Positions 24,400 through 37,271 are shown, counted from the first letter of the stretch. The stretch is DNA of 64,000 bases from Valencia hispanica (GCA_963556495.2 OY747705.1:5113501-5177500), one strand, 5' to 3'. The notes: generated by a model from the letters alone, not told the origin. A program made the numbers and translations.

Positions 24400-25131
24400 G
24401 GGGTCTTATATATAAAACTTTGCATAGAATCCTTAAGTAATTTTCAGCTCTACAGTATCAAACTTTGAGTATGGATAGCTACACACACTTATAAATCTCA
24501 CTCTCCCTAGAAATGTGCTCAGGGGAACAGGATGCACGGTTCCAGCAGGTCGGTAGATCTAACACTGGGCCCAGTTCAGCACATAGATCTCATAGGACTG
24601 CATAGGGGAATCTAAATCTAGCTATTCTACGAATCTAATCTAGCTGCTGCTTCCCCAAAATCGTGAAAGGTGACATTTCTAATAGAGTATATTTACTCAG
24701 TAATTCAAAAACCAAAACACAGATTCAAATTGTTTAAGAATACTGTAGAAACATTAGAAATGTGTTTGACAGTTTAAAAGAAAATAAATCTTGGAGGCAC
24801 AAAGTTAAGACATCCCTTTCAGAAGCGATAAAAATAGATGCTAAAACAGCTGCCACAAACAGTTTCATGTTTGATAAATCACACTGCTTGTGCAACGTCT
24901 ACTTATATGGATGTTCTCCTCCCAATATTTTGTGCCTTCTGACAGAAACGCCCAGATTGCATATTCATTAAGGGCCAAAGCACTAAATGGATGGCGCTCA
25001 GCTTGATGCGGGTTTAACAGGCGCAGTCCTCCCTGAACCTGCTTAGTAAATCACCTGTCGCATGTTTTTGAGCCCGCTGTGAAGTTTACGCATGTTTTGA
25101 CATGCAAAAACCCTTGATAAATCAGGCCCTC
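24400..25131. mobile_element. Candidate inverted-repeat element with TTTATAAA-type ends
   Basis: The left end is GGGGTCTTATATATAAAAC. The right end read backwards is AGGGCCTGATTTATCAAGGG. Interior pieces such as TGATAAATCACACTGC and GCGCAGTCCTCC are typical of a dispersed fish DNA element. Related pieces occur at 10891-11050. Confidence 0.5.
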
Positions 25132-25373
25132 TGTTTGATTCATTTAAAAATTCAACATTAACAGGTTTGCTATTATTGCTGTTATTTTTCTTTCCTGTTC
25201 AATTATAAATATTAGGGAAAAGTACAACTTTGGAATCGTTGGCCTAGATACTGCAGATTTGATGAGAAAAAGTTTGTTTTCAGACATTAAAGTACTAAAA
25301 CATGGCTCTGAATTGATGTGAAAGACCTGTGATTTGCGTTGGACTTGTAGAAAATGACTTGTGAAAATCACTG

Positions 25374-25500
25374 ATGTGGCTCAGTGGGTGGAGTAGTCGT
25401 CATGCAATCAGAAGGTTGCAGGTTTGATTCCAGCTTCCTCCTCTCACATTGACTGGCTGGTCAGGAAGCTGGAATGAAAGCCCAAACCTTCCAGTGGCAC
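25374..25500 (+). mobile_element. tRNA-derived SINE head
   Basis: TGTGGCTCAGTGGGTGGAGT (box A region) and GGTTGCAGGTTTGATTCC (box B region) lie at tRNA-like spacing. No complete tRNA fold or tail is present, so this is a SINE 5' fragment and not a functional tRNA. Confidence 0.68.
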
Positions 25501-25784
25501 GAGGGCTACATGCCAACTATCACTACCACAGATTGGCTGCAGCATGTCTCTGTGGGTGTGGTGCTGAAGCAATTGCATTTGTGTACTTGTGCTCAATATT
25601 TTACTGTAAATCCAGTATTTAGTCTCAAACTGTGCTTTGAGTCGCTGGCTCCAATTTGACCCTAAAACTGATTTTACCCACCTACCTCATTTTCATTCTC
25701 AGAGAGAAACTAAAGCACACATACAGAACTCAGACTAATATGGTATAGGCGTTGAAACCTTTATGAAGCTGCATGTTTTCCAAC

Positions 25785-25847
25785 ACACACACACACCTAA
25801 ACACACACACACACACACACCCACACACACACACACACACACACACC
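25785..25847. repeat. (CA)n microsatellite
   Basis: Imperfect CA tract with CTAAA and CC interruptions. Confidence 0.95.
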
Positions 25848-26525
25848 AAGGCTTACCACAAGATAAATAGCCATAATTGACCAATGTAGGCAAAGATGAT
25901 GCACCCAGTATCTATTCACTATAGGCCTATAGACCACAACTGTTTTGCTTGGGATGCTATATTGGACATTAGATAAAAAATTTCAGGGCCACCTGTGTGT
26001 GTGTGTGTGTTTCTGTTTGTGTGCGTGTGTGTGAGTGTGTCAGCACACAAGAGACACCAATAGACGCCTCAGCACCTTTAGATGCACAGCAGCTGTCAAT
26101 AACTCATCACTCCCTTCATTAAGCTTATTGGCATTCTATCAACTCTGCTGCTTGTGTGTTCTTCTATCTTGCTTGGTCTGTGATTTTTGTGCTATTTTTG
26201 TTTGTTCAAGGCCCATTTAACTTCCAAGCTGTTTTGTGTGTGTTTGATAAAGCCCACGCAAACAAAATGTAACACCCAGGGATAAGTGTTGGTTTGGAGC
26301 GTGTGTGTGTGCAGTGGTGGTGGTGGTGGTTGGGGGTTGGGGGGGGGGGCATGCTGACAGACAAAAGCAAAGGTGATTGATAGTATGGAGTTGATGGAGG
26401 CGGAGGAGACGGTTGATTAAGAGACCATCAGTAAAAAACACTAAGAGAGGAGAGAGAGATGTGGGTGTAGAGTGTAAAGAAGAGAAAAAACCCTAAAACA
26501 GATCGAAGTGATGAAAAGAAGACAA
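25848..26525. other. Intronic stretch with short simple repeats
   Basis: GT-rich patches at 25994-26040 and 26300-26312, a GGT array at 26315-26331, and a G run near 26337-26349. No gene. Confidence 0.5.
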
Positions 26526-26660
26526 ATGCATTGCCTTGCAAAAGTTTTCATATCACTTCTACTTTTTCGTATTGACACATTACAACCACAAGCTTGAACA
26601 TTTTTCTTTAAAATTTGATGTGATAGATCAACACAGGTTTTACATCTAGAGATGTATTTT
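26526..26660. mobile_element. Fragment of a dispersed DNA element
   Basis: GCATTGCCTTGCAAAAGTTT, then ACATTACAACCACAAGCTTG and GTGATAGATCAACACAGGTT form a block order I recognise as a common fish interspersed repeat. Family assignment is uncertain and only one end is seen. Confidence 0.45.
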
Positions 26661-26783
26661 TTTTTGTCCATTCTTCTTTACAAAACAACTTAAGATCAGT
26701 AAAATTAGATGTGAACATTGATATACAAATCTCTTAATATATTATCATTTGTTTTGACGAGGTTACTAAACTTTTGATCTAAA

Positions 26784-26985
26784 CCAGTGGTCTCCAACCC
26801 TGGTCCTCGAGATTGACTGTACAGCAGGTTTTAAATGCATCCCTGCTTCAACACAGCTGAATCAAATGAATAGGTCGCTACCAGGTCTTTGCCAAACTTG
26901 ATGGCAAGCCGAAGCTGTAGTTAAATCATTTCCTTAAGCTGTGTTGGAGCAGGGATCCATCTAAAACTTGCATGAGAGTATTTAT
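26784..26985. mobile_element. hAT-like MITE with inverted arms
   Basis: The left arm has GTGGTCTCCAACCCTGGTCC, then ATGCATCCCTGCTTCAACAC and AGCTGAATCAAATGAA. The right arm has AGCTGTGTTGGAGCAGGGAT, then CCATCTAAAACTTGCA, an inverted counterpart of the left arm. A half copy lies at 10785-10890. Confidence 0.6.
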
Positions 26986-29340
26986 CCTTTTTTTCTATCC
27001 CATTTGTCTTTTAAACAAGGCCCAGGGTTTGCTACGTTACCAGACTGTTGAGTTTTACCTAAAGGAGTTCTTAATGCGTTCAGAAGACATGTGAGGTCAA
27101 ATGTTTGTCTAAAATCTCAGGGCAGCTGCTTGGTCAATCGACCACACCTGTCAACAGACAAGAGACGGGATAGACTGTGGACTGTCGAAGTAGAATCACC
27201 AATTAAGCATGTGTAGAGAATGTGTAGAAATTGCTGCTATTCTGGTATGAAAGAATTGATAATCTCGGGACAAAGACATGCTCCTCAAGACAGCATAGAA
27301 CAGTTTTAGGCTTCAACTCTCTCATGACAGAAGTTGTTTAGAAGGCACTGACATACAAATTATCATCATAGTGACTGTCTTTGTAACACACAAATGTATT
27401 TAAATATCACTTTAAAAATATCAACTAACCAACGCTGAATTAAGGCCAACACCAACCTATATTTACGAATGACACACTTCATCCCTCGTCTTTAACTCTC
27501 ACACTTTCACTTTCTGTTCTTTAACTCAGAGAGACACTATGATTGTAGTTTTATTTATTTTATTTACAAGGTCACAGTTTTATCTTGGGGTTTTACTACT
27601 TCTTCCTTATTTCTATGTTGTTCTGTACTTATGAGAAAATGCTGTAGAATATTTTAGATTTTAAATGACTATGATAGAAATGATCAAATGAAGGAATACT
27701 ACATAGTGAATTGTTGTTACAACACACTGGAGACAGGAATTACGAGCACCACTTCAGCCAAGTTTTGAAAGCAGGGAACAATACTTCAATTGAAGTGATC
27801 AGAATTCAGAAAGAGTCTCTGATTGATGGCTTTTCTTATCACTTCAGCAGGAGCAAATCCTGCAGCATGCGCTGTTTTTGCATCAGTGGTTAAACTGCGA
27901 TCTGTCACCGCCGGTCTTTGTCCGGTGAAGTCACAGATGGACACCAAAGCCTCCGTAACTCTTCAAAGTGTTGTCATGTCTTGGATAGCGCTATGCATTG
28001 ATTATGGTGTCCAGGTCTGAGATGATGCTCAGATGTTCTCATGGAAATCTTTTTTTGATTGATTAGTTACATGAACTCTGTGCATAAAGTTGAAAATATC
28101 CCGTCAAATTGACCGATGGCCTTCAGATTTATCCTTTACTGTTTAAAACACTTTATCAAACTAATCTTCTTTTCCTTTCAGTTTATTGGGTAAATGCGAT
28201 GTTTTACTTTAAGTGCCTCAAATGAAAGTCGTGACGTCTCTACCAGTGATCATACTTTCTTAATAACCCAACATCTTTCATGTCTGCGCTTCCTGCTGCT
28301 GAACATACATGGACCTAATTAGCTGTTGAATTTAGGGATGCAAAGCAGTCTATGCACCAGGGACCTACCTCTCTGCATCCTTGCATTTCTTTTTGCTTGT
28401 GCTGTTAAAATGAAGATCAAACATGGTGTAAGAAAGAAAACAGCTGTGAGAGTCCAACCACCAACCCACAGCGGATTTGGCTTGGCTTTGTGAAAATAGC
28501 CTTTGTAGTGATATTATTTGTAATCTCATTTGTCCAGTTTTACAGTGTGGTTTACAAGGACCTCCGTGGGCTGCACGAGTCATATTGTCAAGGGCCCAAA
28601 CTCAGCAACTCGGGTCATTTTACAACGTCTGAAAATGTGCAGCCCTAACAGAAGCCAAGGCTTTTCTTCATGGATGAAAACCTGACACTTTCTAGGAGCT
28701 TTGAGCTTTTGTAGATGAATCGCTAGGGGGGAAAAAAATTGACAGACACTGTGGGTACTGTCACTCTGTACGTACGGAGAGAAATAAAAGAAAACAAAGT
28801 GGCACAGAAAAAGTAATATTGCAATACACGTGTATGATTTGATGAAAAAATAATCAAAATGTTCCACTATTTAACTTAGTGTTCTATGTCCATGCCATTG
28901 CACAAGGCTTAGATTTATTCCACATGCCTTGCTATTCCTATCACACTGACATTTTTCATACTGTAACAGCAGCTGCATGATCAAACACTGAATAGGTCAA
29001 ATTCGGATTGGCTAGCCTCTCTGACATATGTTGTTGTTGGAATGTCCAAGGCCGTGCTCTCTATTAGGAAAAGGGTATAGTTTGGAGTTGAGAAAGTTGT
29101 ATGTAGTACAAATTCACCAACAAAGATGTTACACTGAATTTCCCATAGAGACATGCATGCATTTGTTGTACACCCAAAGTTTTTCCACCACTCACATAAT
29201 GATGATACACTCCATGGTAGTGGTAGGGTAGGGGCCACAGCTATAGCATCAAAGTGCTGTGCCTCTTCACGTCTCATTGAAATAAGCATGCAGGTGACAT
29301 TATGAACTTTAGTGAACTAAAACTGTTGCTGAGGTAAAAT
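26986..29340. other. Intronic stretch with no recognised feature
   Basis: Frames at 27711-27893, 28365-28867 (minus) and 28981-29289 (minus) are short and motif-free. I see no element boundary with confidence. Confidence 0.4.
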
Positions 29341-29542
29341 AAAAACCAAGGTTTAAATACTTTTAAAATTTTTATTATTATTTAGTTTTGACTCTAGATT
29401 TTCAATTCTATTATAGTTTTAATTTGTTTTTACCATTTGTTAGTTTAGTCAAGTTGTAATTCTTTGAAAATGCTTCGCTTCAGTTTAGCTTTGATTAGTT
29501 TTAGTTATAGTTTTGGTCTTTGTTGTAGTATAAGTTACATAC

Positions 29543-29748
29543 ATGGCGCAGTTGGTAGCACTGTTGCCTTGCAGCAAGAAGGTCCCAGGTTCAAATCCTG
29601 GTTACTCTGAATTGCCCTTAGGTGTGAGTGTGTGTGTGCAGGGCTGTTTGTCTCTGTGTTGCCCTGTGGCGACCTGTCCAGGGTGAACCCCGCCTCTCGC
29701 CCGATGACTGCTTAAGATACGCACCAGCCCCCCGCAACCCTGCAGAGG
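29543..29748 (+). mobile_element. tRNA-derived SINE with perfect 10-bp target duplication
   Basis: AGTTACATAC occurs directly before (29533-29542) and after (29749-29758) the element. The head has GGCGCAGTTGGTAGCACTG (box A) and GGTTCAAATCC (box B). The body continues GAATTGCCCTTAGGTGTGAG, then GTCCAGGGTGAACCCCGCCT, and ends CCCCGCAACCCTGCAGAGG. The intact duplication suggests a fairly recent insertion. It is an internally shortened version of the family represented at 63557-63918. Confidence 0.85.
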
Positions 29749-30364
29749 AGTTACATACCAGGGGCAAGACTGAAAAAAGAAATGTGTTAATCCCCCAAAA
29801 AATGATTATACTTTTTTTTTAATGTATTGACTTTTGGCAGATGAACAATTATATATATCAGGCAAGTAAAAAAGATTTATGGCAGAATAAATAAAAAAAA
29901 TTCTGTAAACGCAATAACAGACCCTGTACATTAGAAAGCCCAACAATAAATGCAGGTACGCCAGTTCTGAAAAAACGGACTGCCTACACTACAAAGCAAA
30001 AACCAAGCCATCATGAGTACAGCAATGCTTTTATTATATATTCTATAGTAAGTAATCGTAGATTGGACTCTGGCGCTTTCTCCCAACCTTTGCTTACATG
30101 ACACTAGGTGTGGATGGACCCCGCCAGCACAGACAACTCGACTGTATCTGCCGTCTGTTGACATAATGCGGTTCAGTGAGTAAAACATACAACAACCAGA
30201 AACTAGAGAAGGATTAACTGTTCATCAGCAGAGTGGATGCCCCCCATCCTACACCGGCCCTTCACATAGCTCTGGTTCCCACTGTTATTATTTGTGGTTA
30301 TCTTGCAGTTGCAGCGTTGTTTAGCGATGTTAGCTTGTTTGTTAGCCAAGTCTTCCTTGATATG

Positions 30365-30615
30365 AATTGATCGCTGCAGATTGTTGCATGTTTAATTATC
30401 TGCTCCTTCCGATCGCTTCTTCTGATAGCTTGCAACCAAAGATGTCTTTTGTTTGGCTTAAAAGGGGTGCGAGTCAAAGGAATTATTTGGAAGTTGCGCG
30501 TTTTGTTGGTTGTATTAAAGTGATTTGTACAACCGACAGCACAACAAGACGTGATTCCGTCTCTTTATGCAGACGACATGCGCAGTAGAGCAGGGAGTGA
30601 CTGATAATCCCTCTA
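30365..30615. mobile_element. Possible fragment related to the hAT element at 47136-52370
   Basis: GCAGACGACATGCGCAGTAG followed by AGCAGGGAGT and AATCCCT parallels GCAGACGACATGTGCAGCAG at 52079, with the same downstream words. Only this short block is clearly shared. Confidence 0.35.
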
Positions 30616-30628
30616 GACTAATGAAGTA

Positions 30629-31370
30629 AGGCAAGGCTATTTTATGTGTATAGCACACTTTCAACAACAAGGTAATTCAAGGTGCTTTACATGATTAGGG
30701 GATAAAATAAAAATAGCAGTAAAACACAGACACAGCATATCAAGTAAAAACAGCAAGAAAGCAAGAAGCACACACAAAACATATGATACATGAAAACATT
30801 ACTAAAGGCAGCTTTAAAGAGATACATTTTTAGTTGTGATTTAAAAGAACTCAGTGCTTCAGCAGTTTTGCAGTTGTCTGGAAGTTTGTTCCAGATTAGA
30901 GGAGCATAGAAACTGAAAGCTGCTTCTCCATGTTTGGTTCTGATTCTAGGGATGTTGAGTAGACTGGAATTAGAGGACCTGAGTGTTCTGGTGGGTTGGT
31001 ATAGTAACAGTAGATCTTCAATATACTTTGGTGCTAGGCCATTGAATGATTCATAAACTAGTAAAAGTATTTTGAAGTCTATTCTCTGAGCTACAGGGAG
31101 CCAGTGTAAGGACTTTAGAACTGGGGTGATGTGCTCTACTTTCCTGGTTCTAGTGAGGAACACGAGCAACAACGTTCTGGATCAGCTGCAGCTGTCTGAT
31201 TGACTTTTTAGGCAGACCTGTGAAGACACTGTTGCAGTAATCAATCTGACTAAAGATAAACGCATGGATGAGTTTTTCGAGGTCCTGTAGCAACATCAGT
31301 TCTTTAATCCTAGAAATGCTCTTCAGGTGACAGAAGAATGACCTTGTTGTTGCCTTTTAGTAGTGGGTGA
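30629..31370 (-). pseudogene. LINE (L2/Rex1-like) reverse transcriptase C-terminal fragment
   Basis: The minus-strand frame at 30687-31172 gives HITPVLKSLHWLPVAQRIDF, then ILLLVYESFNGLAPKYI and FSFYAPLIWNKLPDN. These are the post-catalytic C-terminal blocks of fish L2/Rex1-type LINEs. Upstream on the minus strand (31173-31300), another frame continues the homology (SQIDYCNSVFTGLPKKSIRQ, then LQLIQNVVAR), so one frameshift separates them. The last 35 or so codons are hydrophobic 3' sequence. The 3' tail is at 30629-30690. 5'-truncated and inactive. Confidence 0.87.
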
Positions 31371-32085
31371 TAAAAATGGTACAAGGTAGAAATGACATAA
31401 ATTTAGCCAACGGTAGGGATTTTGTTTTTTACCAGTCTACCGCCATTGCACATATTAAAGATGCCATCAAGTTGTGCATACATACTTTGTACCAGGTATG
31501 CATGGAGGATAAATACTGATGTTTAGTGTTCATATTTACACTAGATATTGTTTAAAATTTAAAATGTGTATCATTTTTTGCTTGTATTTAATTGTTATTA
31601 AAAATGTAAATGTATTCATTTTATCTTCATGTTTTTGTTATAATCATTTTTGTGTTGCATTTTTTGGGAAAAGGGTTAGTATTGGATTTTGCACAATGAA
31701 TGTTATTTACCTTGCATTCTTTAGTTTTTTAAAGTTGTTCTGCTGGTATGTGAGAATGTTCAAAAACAGTAATTCTGACAGATAAAAACAGAAGAAACGA
31801 AGATATCACAATAAATATTGTTACCGCAGGTGCTTCAGATTATATCAGAATATTGATTTGAGGCCATGTCACCCAGCCCTATACTAATGCATGAGACACA
31901 GAAACCAAAAGTAAGCAAATTCTCTCCACAAATTCTGTTGATTTTAGTAAGTTTTGTGAACACATTTTCAGTTAGTTTTCCTTTTGTTGCAAAGTCTTGT
32001 TTTTTATTTTGGCAAAAATGTTTATTAACTTCTGTTTTTCCCCCCCGTTAGTTTTCAGTAACGATAACAACCTTGACCTAAACTC

Positions 32086-32999
32086 ACCCGTAAATTTACA
32101 TGTTGAACATGGATTTCTGAGACTGAAAAATTTAAATTGAATAGAAATATTGACCTTTTTATTTAAAGAAAATTGAGATCTGTAGATGTGTAAGGCCTCT
32201 ACAAATGATTCTCTTTTTTTTCATCTGGTCGCTCAGTAAATCTTTCTACAAGCATGGGAAAATGTAAAAAAGATTACACTGTGAGATTTACCTTTTGTCA
32301 AATCAAAGTTTACACTTCCATTGCTGAATGGAGAACATGCACCCAGGTAGCAAAATGGTAGAGCGTTAGGGAAGAAAAGTTGGGAAAAAAACAGCTGTTT
32401 ATATTTCTGTCTAAAATATTTTGATGTTCAACAAAAGGTGAGGAGACAGAGGAGACACAGCTCTAGGTAGGTGGAAAAATAGAATGAGAGAGAGGCAGAT
32501 GAGTAGATGAGAAATAAAAGGAGAGACAGACAAGAAACGTGAGAGGAAACGCCACGCAGCACCCCCCCCTCCAGCACATCTGGGCCTGCTGACATGTCTG
32601 CCTGTCACATGGGATTTGGCTGGGAATACTGATTCTCTCGGTCTCCTCCAAACAGAAAATAGGCCACATCCTGTTCAACACAGCCACTGCATGGCACTCT
32701 TTCACAGCGGGACATGATGCGCCATAAAAACATCATCACACTAAGTAGTGAGAATTATTCACTTCACTGGAATGTGATGACAAACCACTTTTTAGTAACT
32801 TTTACACGTGGTCGCTTTTTATACACAGCAGTTTTACCAAACGGGGGTTTTTAAGCTGTGAACTGTTGATGAAACAGTCAGCGTGTCGATTCTCTGTATG
32901 TGTTTAAAATATAATGTCATTTAGAAGCGATAAAGAATCAAATCTGTGGCGTCGTCATAGTGGTTAGACAAATGACCTTACTGTAACTGGCCAATCTAA
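32086..32999. other. Intronic stretch with no recognised feature
   Basis: Contains a short tRNA-like string near 32342-32365 (GGTAGCAAAATGGTAGAGCG) without a convincing box B. Otherwise unremarkable. Confidence 0.4.
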
Positions 33000-33410
33000 C
33001 AGAGTTGGGTAAAGTAGCCAAAAAATGTTCTGCACTTAGCGTAGCACTACTTCAATATATTTATTAAAAAGTATTCGGTAAAAGATCTATTCAAGTGCTG
33101 AGTAACTGATCATAAGATCTGATTTACTGTTTATAAATGATGTCATCAAACAGACAGAAATATAAAGTTATGTACAAATTCTGGTATTTTAAACACCAAA
33201 ATGAAAAAAAAATTATATATATATATATATGATGGGTAGAGGATAAAAAAGCGGAAACAAAAAAGTAAGAGTAGCGATACTTCATAATCTTTCCTCAAAT
33301 AAAAAGTAAGGTGTAGTAAAACTACTACTAGAAGTACTCCCCCTCCCCCCCAAAAACGTTACTCTAGTAAATGTAATTGAGGAAATGTAGCTAGTTACCA
33401 CCAACCCCCA
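33000..33410. mobile_element. hAT-like MITE, CAGAGTTGGGTA family (short form)
   Basis: It starts CAGAGTTGGGTAAAGTAGCC and ends TTACCACCAACCCCCA. Flanking 8-mers CAATCTAA (32992-32999) and TAATCTTA (33411-33418) agree at 6 of 8. The interior has the alternating AAGTA/TTACT words of this family and an (AT)n run at 33212-33230. Confidence 0.68.
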
Positions 33411-33884
33411 TAATCTTACAGAGGTGTATTTCAATTTTTTTCGGTGGACTTACAGCACCCCTGCTATTATAACCACTTGGGGTCATAGGTGTCTGAATAA
33501 TGGGGCAAGAGGAGCTACTTTTTCCCATTTTCTTAGTGGGGAAAACACAACTGTAAAAAAAATTAAACTCTAGATTTTTCCAGTCCAGTTTTAACAATTC
33601 AATATGTTGTGATTTTTATGCTCGTCTAATTCTAGAATGGTCATATTGCAAATAAATAAAGAAATACAACTTTTATGTGTTCTCAACACTGGAGTTATTT
33701 GTGTTTCAGATATTAAACTAGAGAGGATCGAATACAGCGCAATGGAAGGCAATGGAAGCAGATGCCAACTTTACCGTCAACAGCGGTTGATGATAAATCG
33801 GTCACTTTATACTGATAATACTTATAACTAACTTATCCATCACTCAGTCAACAGTTCTTTGTTCAACCTAGTGCCCAGAATGCT
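33411..33884. other. Intronic stretch with no recognised feature
   Basis: Two short frames (33391-33597 minus, 33637-33831 plus) lack any motif. Confidence 0.4.
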
Positions 33885-33965
33885 GCCACACTGACGTGGT
33901 TAGGTTTCAATGGAGGTGGTGAGGACATTTGGTTTTACAGAAACCCTGCTACACATGTACATGCC
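33885..33965. mobile_element. 3'-end fragment of the Harbinger-like MITE family
   Basis: GGAGGTGGTGAGGACATTTG followed by GTTTTACAGAAACCCTGCTA and CACATGTACATGCCC matches the right end of the element at 2663-3285. The left half is not found. Confidence 0.55.
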
Positions 33966-36652
33966 CTGGAAAGCTTTAAATTAAACATTTTTATTGTATT
34001 GGAATATTCTCACTCTGTAAAATTTAGAAAAAGCTAATTTGTCATTTGCATTCATTTCTAATTCACTGGGTTCAAATGGATTCTTTCCTGTTGTGCACCA
34101 GACATGAAACTATGTTTAACACGCTGGTATTGAGTGAAAATGTTTAATGTGCCTTTAAGATTTGACTTTAAGTCCTAATGATGGACAGTGGGAGCGCATC
34201 TCATGTTTTTAGGGACGGTCATCTTCCAGCACAACAAGAGCAGCAATAAAAGATCTGACATCTTTGAGTAATTATAGTCAGTGCACTGTGTTGCAAGTGA
34301 GTGATTAGCATGAGGTGCCAGATGTGTGCGTGCATTTGCGTGCTGTTGAGAGAAAGAATTTGATGGTGGAATGATGATTAACAAGGTAGCAGACCTTGAG
34401 AAGGACAGGGTGGTACAAGGGACAGATGACAGGAGATAGATGAATGGGAGGAGGACGGACAAAGTGGAGAGGTGGACAGCAGGGCACAGAGCATTTCATT
34501 CTGCCAAATGATTGTTAAATGCTGACACTTAGAAGCTCTCATTTCCTTATCTTAATATTTATTTCCCTCCACTGAACTGATTGATGGCACATCAAGTCTT
34601 AATGAAACACAAAGTTTAGTCAGAAGGCAGGGGGCTATGTTTTTATGTTCCTTATAAGGAACCGTGCCAAATCTGGAACAGTTTCATCCCTTTTACGTCA
34701 CACTACTGGTTCTTTTTTTAAATTACATTTTCATGTTTCATGTTTTCAACACCACTTTTGTTGCTCGGCATCAGATGCGTAGAAAGATGATGTTGGAAAG
34801 CTATTTACAGAGGGGACAAAAAAAGTATTTAGCAGCCACCGATTGTGCAAGTTGTTCCATTCAAAAAGATGAGATATAAAAAAATGAAGTGAAGCGATTG
34901 CAACTTTGTGGCCTGAACGCACAGTCTCACAAATTCTTCCTGCTTCACATGGAACTGAAATGCACAATCACTTGTGCTGAGTCAAATATTGGGATTGCTG
35001 CAGAGGTTATTGTCATGAGGATTTGGATTTTTGCCTCGGACAGATGAGTTCTCATGAAGCTGTAGGTGTGGTTCCAGAGGCTGAATCCACGTTCTCGAAC
35101 GAAAAAAAAAAAGGAAAATATTTACATTTCCAGACATTATTCCATGTTCTATCGAATTAAAGTTCTATCAATCAATCCTTTAATAAGTTTGTCCATCTGA
35201 GGCCTGTGTAAAAATACAGCAAAACATTTTCAATTCCTAAATTCTATTCAATACCTAGCATGCATGCTGCTGTCTCAGAGTGTCCCATCCTCTAATGCAT
35301 TTGTTCCAAGTCAAGAGTCGGGGGACAGACTTGGGAAACCAGCCTAGCGTGAAAGTTCATGGTTGGAGGCAACATGGCTAAAGGCAGTGAAGGAAGTCTG
35401 CTTATGTTTATGTGCGGATGCATACATGCAGCTCTGCTGGATAAGCGTGTACATAGATGTGTTTGCTTTGATCTACCTTTGTGTTCACTCACTTGAACGT
35501 GTCAGCATGACAGCAAGGTAAGAGAGGTAGAGCAGCACGGCCAATTTTGGCGTTCTGTCTGGGTCGGAAAGGGAAAGTTCTTTCTCCATTAGATGAAGGG
35601 AGAATGTGTTTCATGTTGGTGCCGTTTCTTGTTCTGCAAAAGATTTACCTGGTACTATCTATGCTGTGAAGGACATAAAACATTCAAAGCAGGTAAAAAC
35701 GAATAAAAAGGAAATAAAAGAACCTCTCTCTATGCCTGTTTGATTCAGCAGATGCCATTGATTTCAGTTAGCAAACATCCTGCAAGGAGGCTTCATGTCT
35801 CTCACTGGCAACCGTTCATGTCCCTGGGAATTCTCTCAGGGACCGCGGTGACATGTGCATTTGTTTGGACTGGTCTGTCACTCATTTAACATGTTACAGC
35901 GTAGGAGTTAGAGGCAACAGCCGTGAATTTATGCGCTGTAATTGGCTGATGAGAAACAAATAATTGAATGTGTTGAAAGGCACAGTAGTGAAAAACCTCT
36001 GAGTGAAGGAGCTGTTCTGTATGACACACTGTGATTCATTTTAAAGACTTTTTTCTACATTCCTCATCCAGGAGAAAAAGGAACCAAGCAAGCTCTCCTG
36101 GATATTAAATTGAACCTTAAGAGTTTGTTTTCTTTATCTGGTGTTTACATGTGGAAAGAATTTTAATCATCCTGTGCTAATGTTCTGCAGCACCTAGGAA
36201 CATAAAGCGTTAGACATTAATTATGTTGCAGTGGACTGTCGTGAAATATAGTGTTTGTTATTCCAAGGGCTGTGTCTAATATGTGAATCATACACAAGAT
36301 ATGAAAACAAACAAAGAGGCGCTTTATACACAGTTTTTATAAATTTTCAGTACGGTTAGGTGACAAAGGTGCTGGGTTTCTCTCATTTGATGTTTGCATT
36401 TGGTGAAAAAAAATATAGAAACATATTCATGTTTTTATTAATCTCAAATAGTAAATATCCTTCAAGGTATTTAAAGTAGTAGTAGTAGTAGTTAGAAAAT
36501 GCTTGGACGGTTTTGATTACTGTATTCTGGTTCCTGGTTCAGATCAAACAATCCGGTTTACATTTTTTTTAAATCAGTGGGCTTCACATGTCCAGGGTGT
36601 TCCATGTGTTCAGATGTAGATTTTTATATATCATTCTAGTCAGATATAACAG
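33966..36652. other. Intronic stretch with no recognised feature
   Basis: Mixed sequence. The frames at 34175-34499 (minus), 34664-34967 and 35292-35492 are short and unsupported. There is a short (AGT)n at 36477-36493. Confidence 0.4.
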
Positions 36653-37271
36653 TAGGGCTGGGTGATATGGAAAAAAAAAATTATATCACAAAAAAATTTT
36701 TTATGAGCTGACATTGATATATATCCCAATATACATCAAATCCCTATTTTTGGAAATATTGAACATTCCCTGGTACATTACGAAGATATCAGAAAGTTAT
36801 TTTGCATTTAAAGATTTATTTTCAAAATCTTAATATGTCATCGTATATTATACAACTGTTTAGAACAAAATAAAGAAGGTTAGAGCTGGGTGGTATTGAT
36901 TAAAAATAAAAATCTGCTATTTGTTTCATGCCAAATTCGTTTATTGATATGAATACATTTTTTTTTCTATTTATATCCTTAAAAAGAAATAAAAAATTAC
37001 AAGATATATTTTGTTATACTTGTTTTTATTTCAATTATCCCCTCTCTGAGTTGACCTAAATTTAAAGTGCAAATAAATACACTATGTAACACATGCTTGT
37101 AAGACAAGATGGTAGGCCTTGGGCAGGCTGACATCACTTTGAGCGATGGATACCCAAGACATACATTGGTGAATTTGTTTTCTCTAAATATTCATGATAT
37201 TCCAAATATTCAATCTTCATAAATAGAAAAAAATCGATAAATCTATATAATCAATATATTGCCCAGCCCTA
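36653..37271 (-). mobile_element. hAT-like MITE, TAGGGCTGGG family, copy 2
   Basis: TAGGGCTGGGTGATATGG lies at the left and TTGCCCAGCCCTA at the right. Reversed, the entire length matches 8326-8908, including the internal CAGCTCTAACCTTCTTT junction near 36870-36890. No clean target duplication is visible. Confidence 0.7.

Larger units (their letters stand above)
29341..32085. mobile_element. Possible TTTAGTT-rich element split by later insertions
   Basis: The left part (29341-29530) has AACCAAGGTTTAAATAC and repeated TTTTAGTT/TTTAGTTATAG. The right part (31890-32085) has TTTTAGTAAG, GTTAGTTTTC and TTTTCAGTAACGATAACAAC followed by CTTGAC. Together they look like the two ends of one element interrupted by the SINE at 29543-29748 and the LINE at 30629-31370. 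This is inference from similar ends only. Confidence 0.33.

Noticed and set aside
25374..25450. tRNA gene
   Set aside because: Only A/B box homology is present. There is no acceptor stem pairing that I can trace, and the family is dispersed.
29543..29620. tRNA gene
   Set aside because: Boxes A and B are present, but the sequence continues as a SINE body with target duplication and no cloverleaf 3' half.
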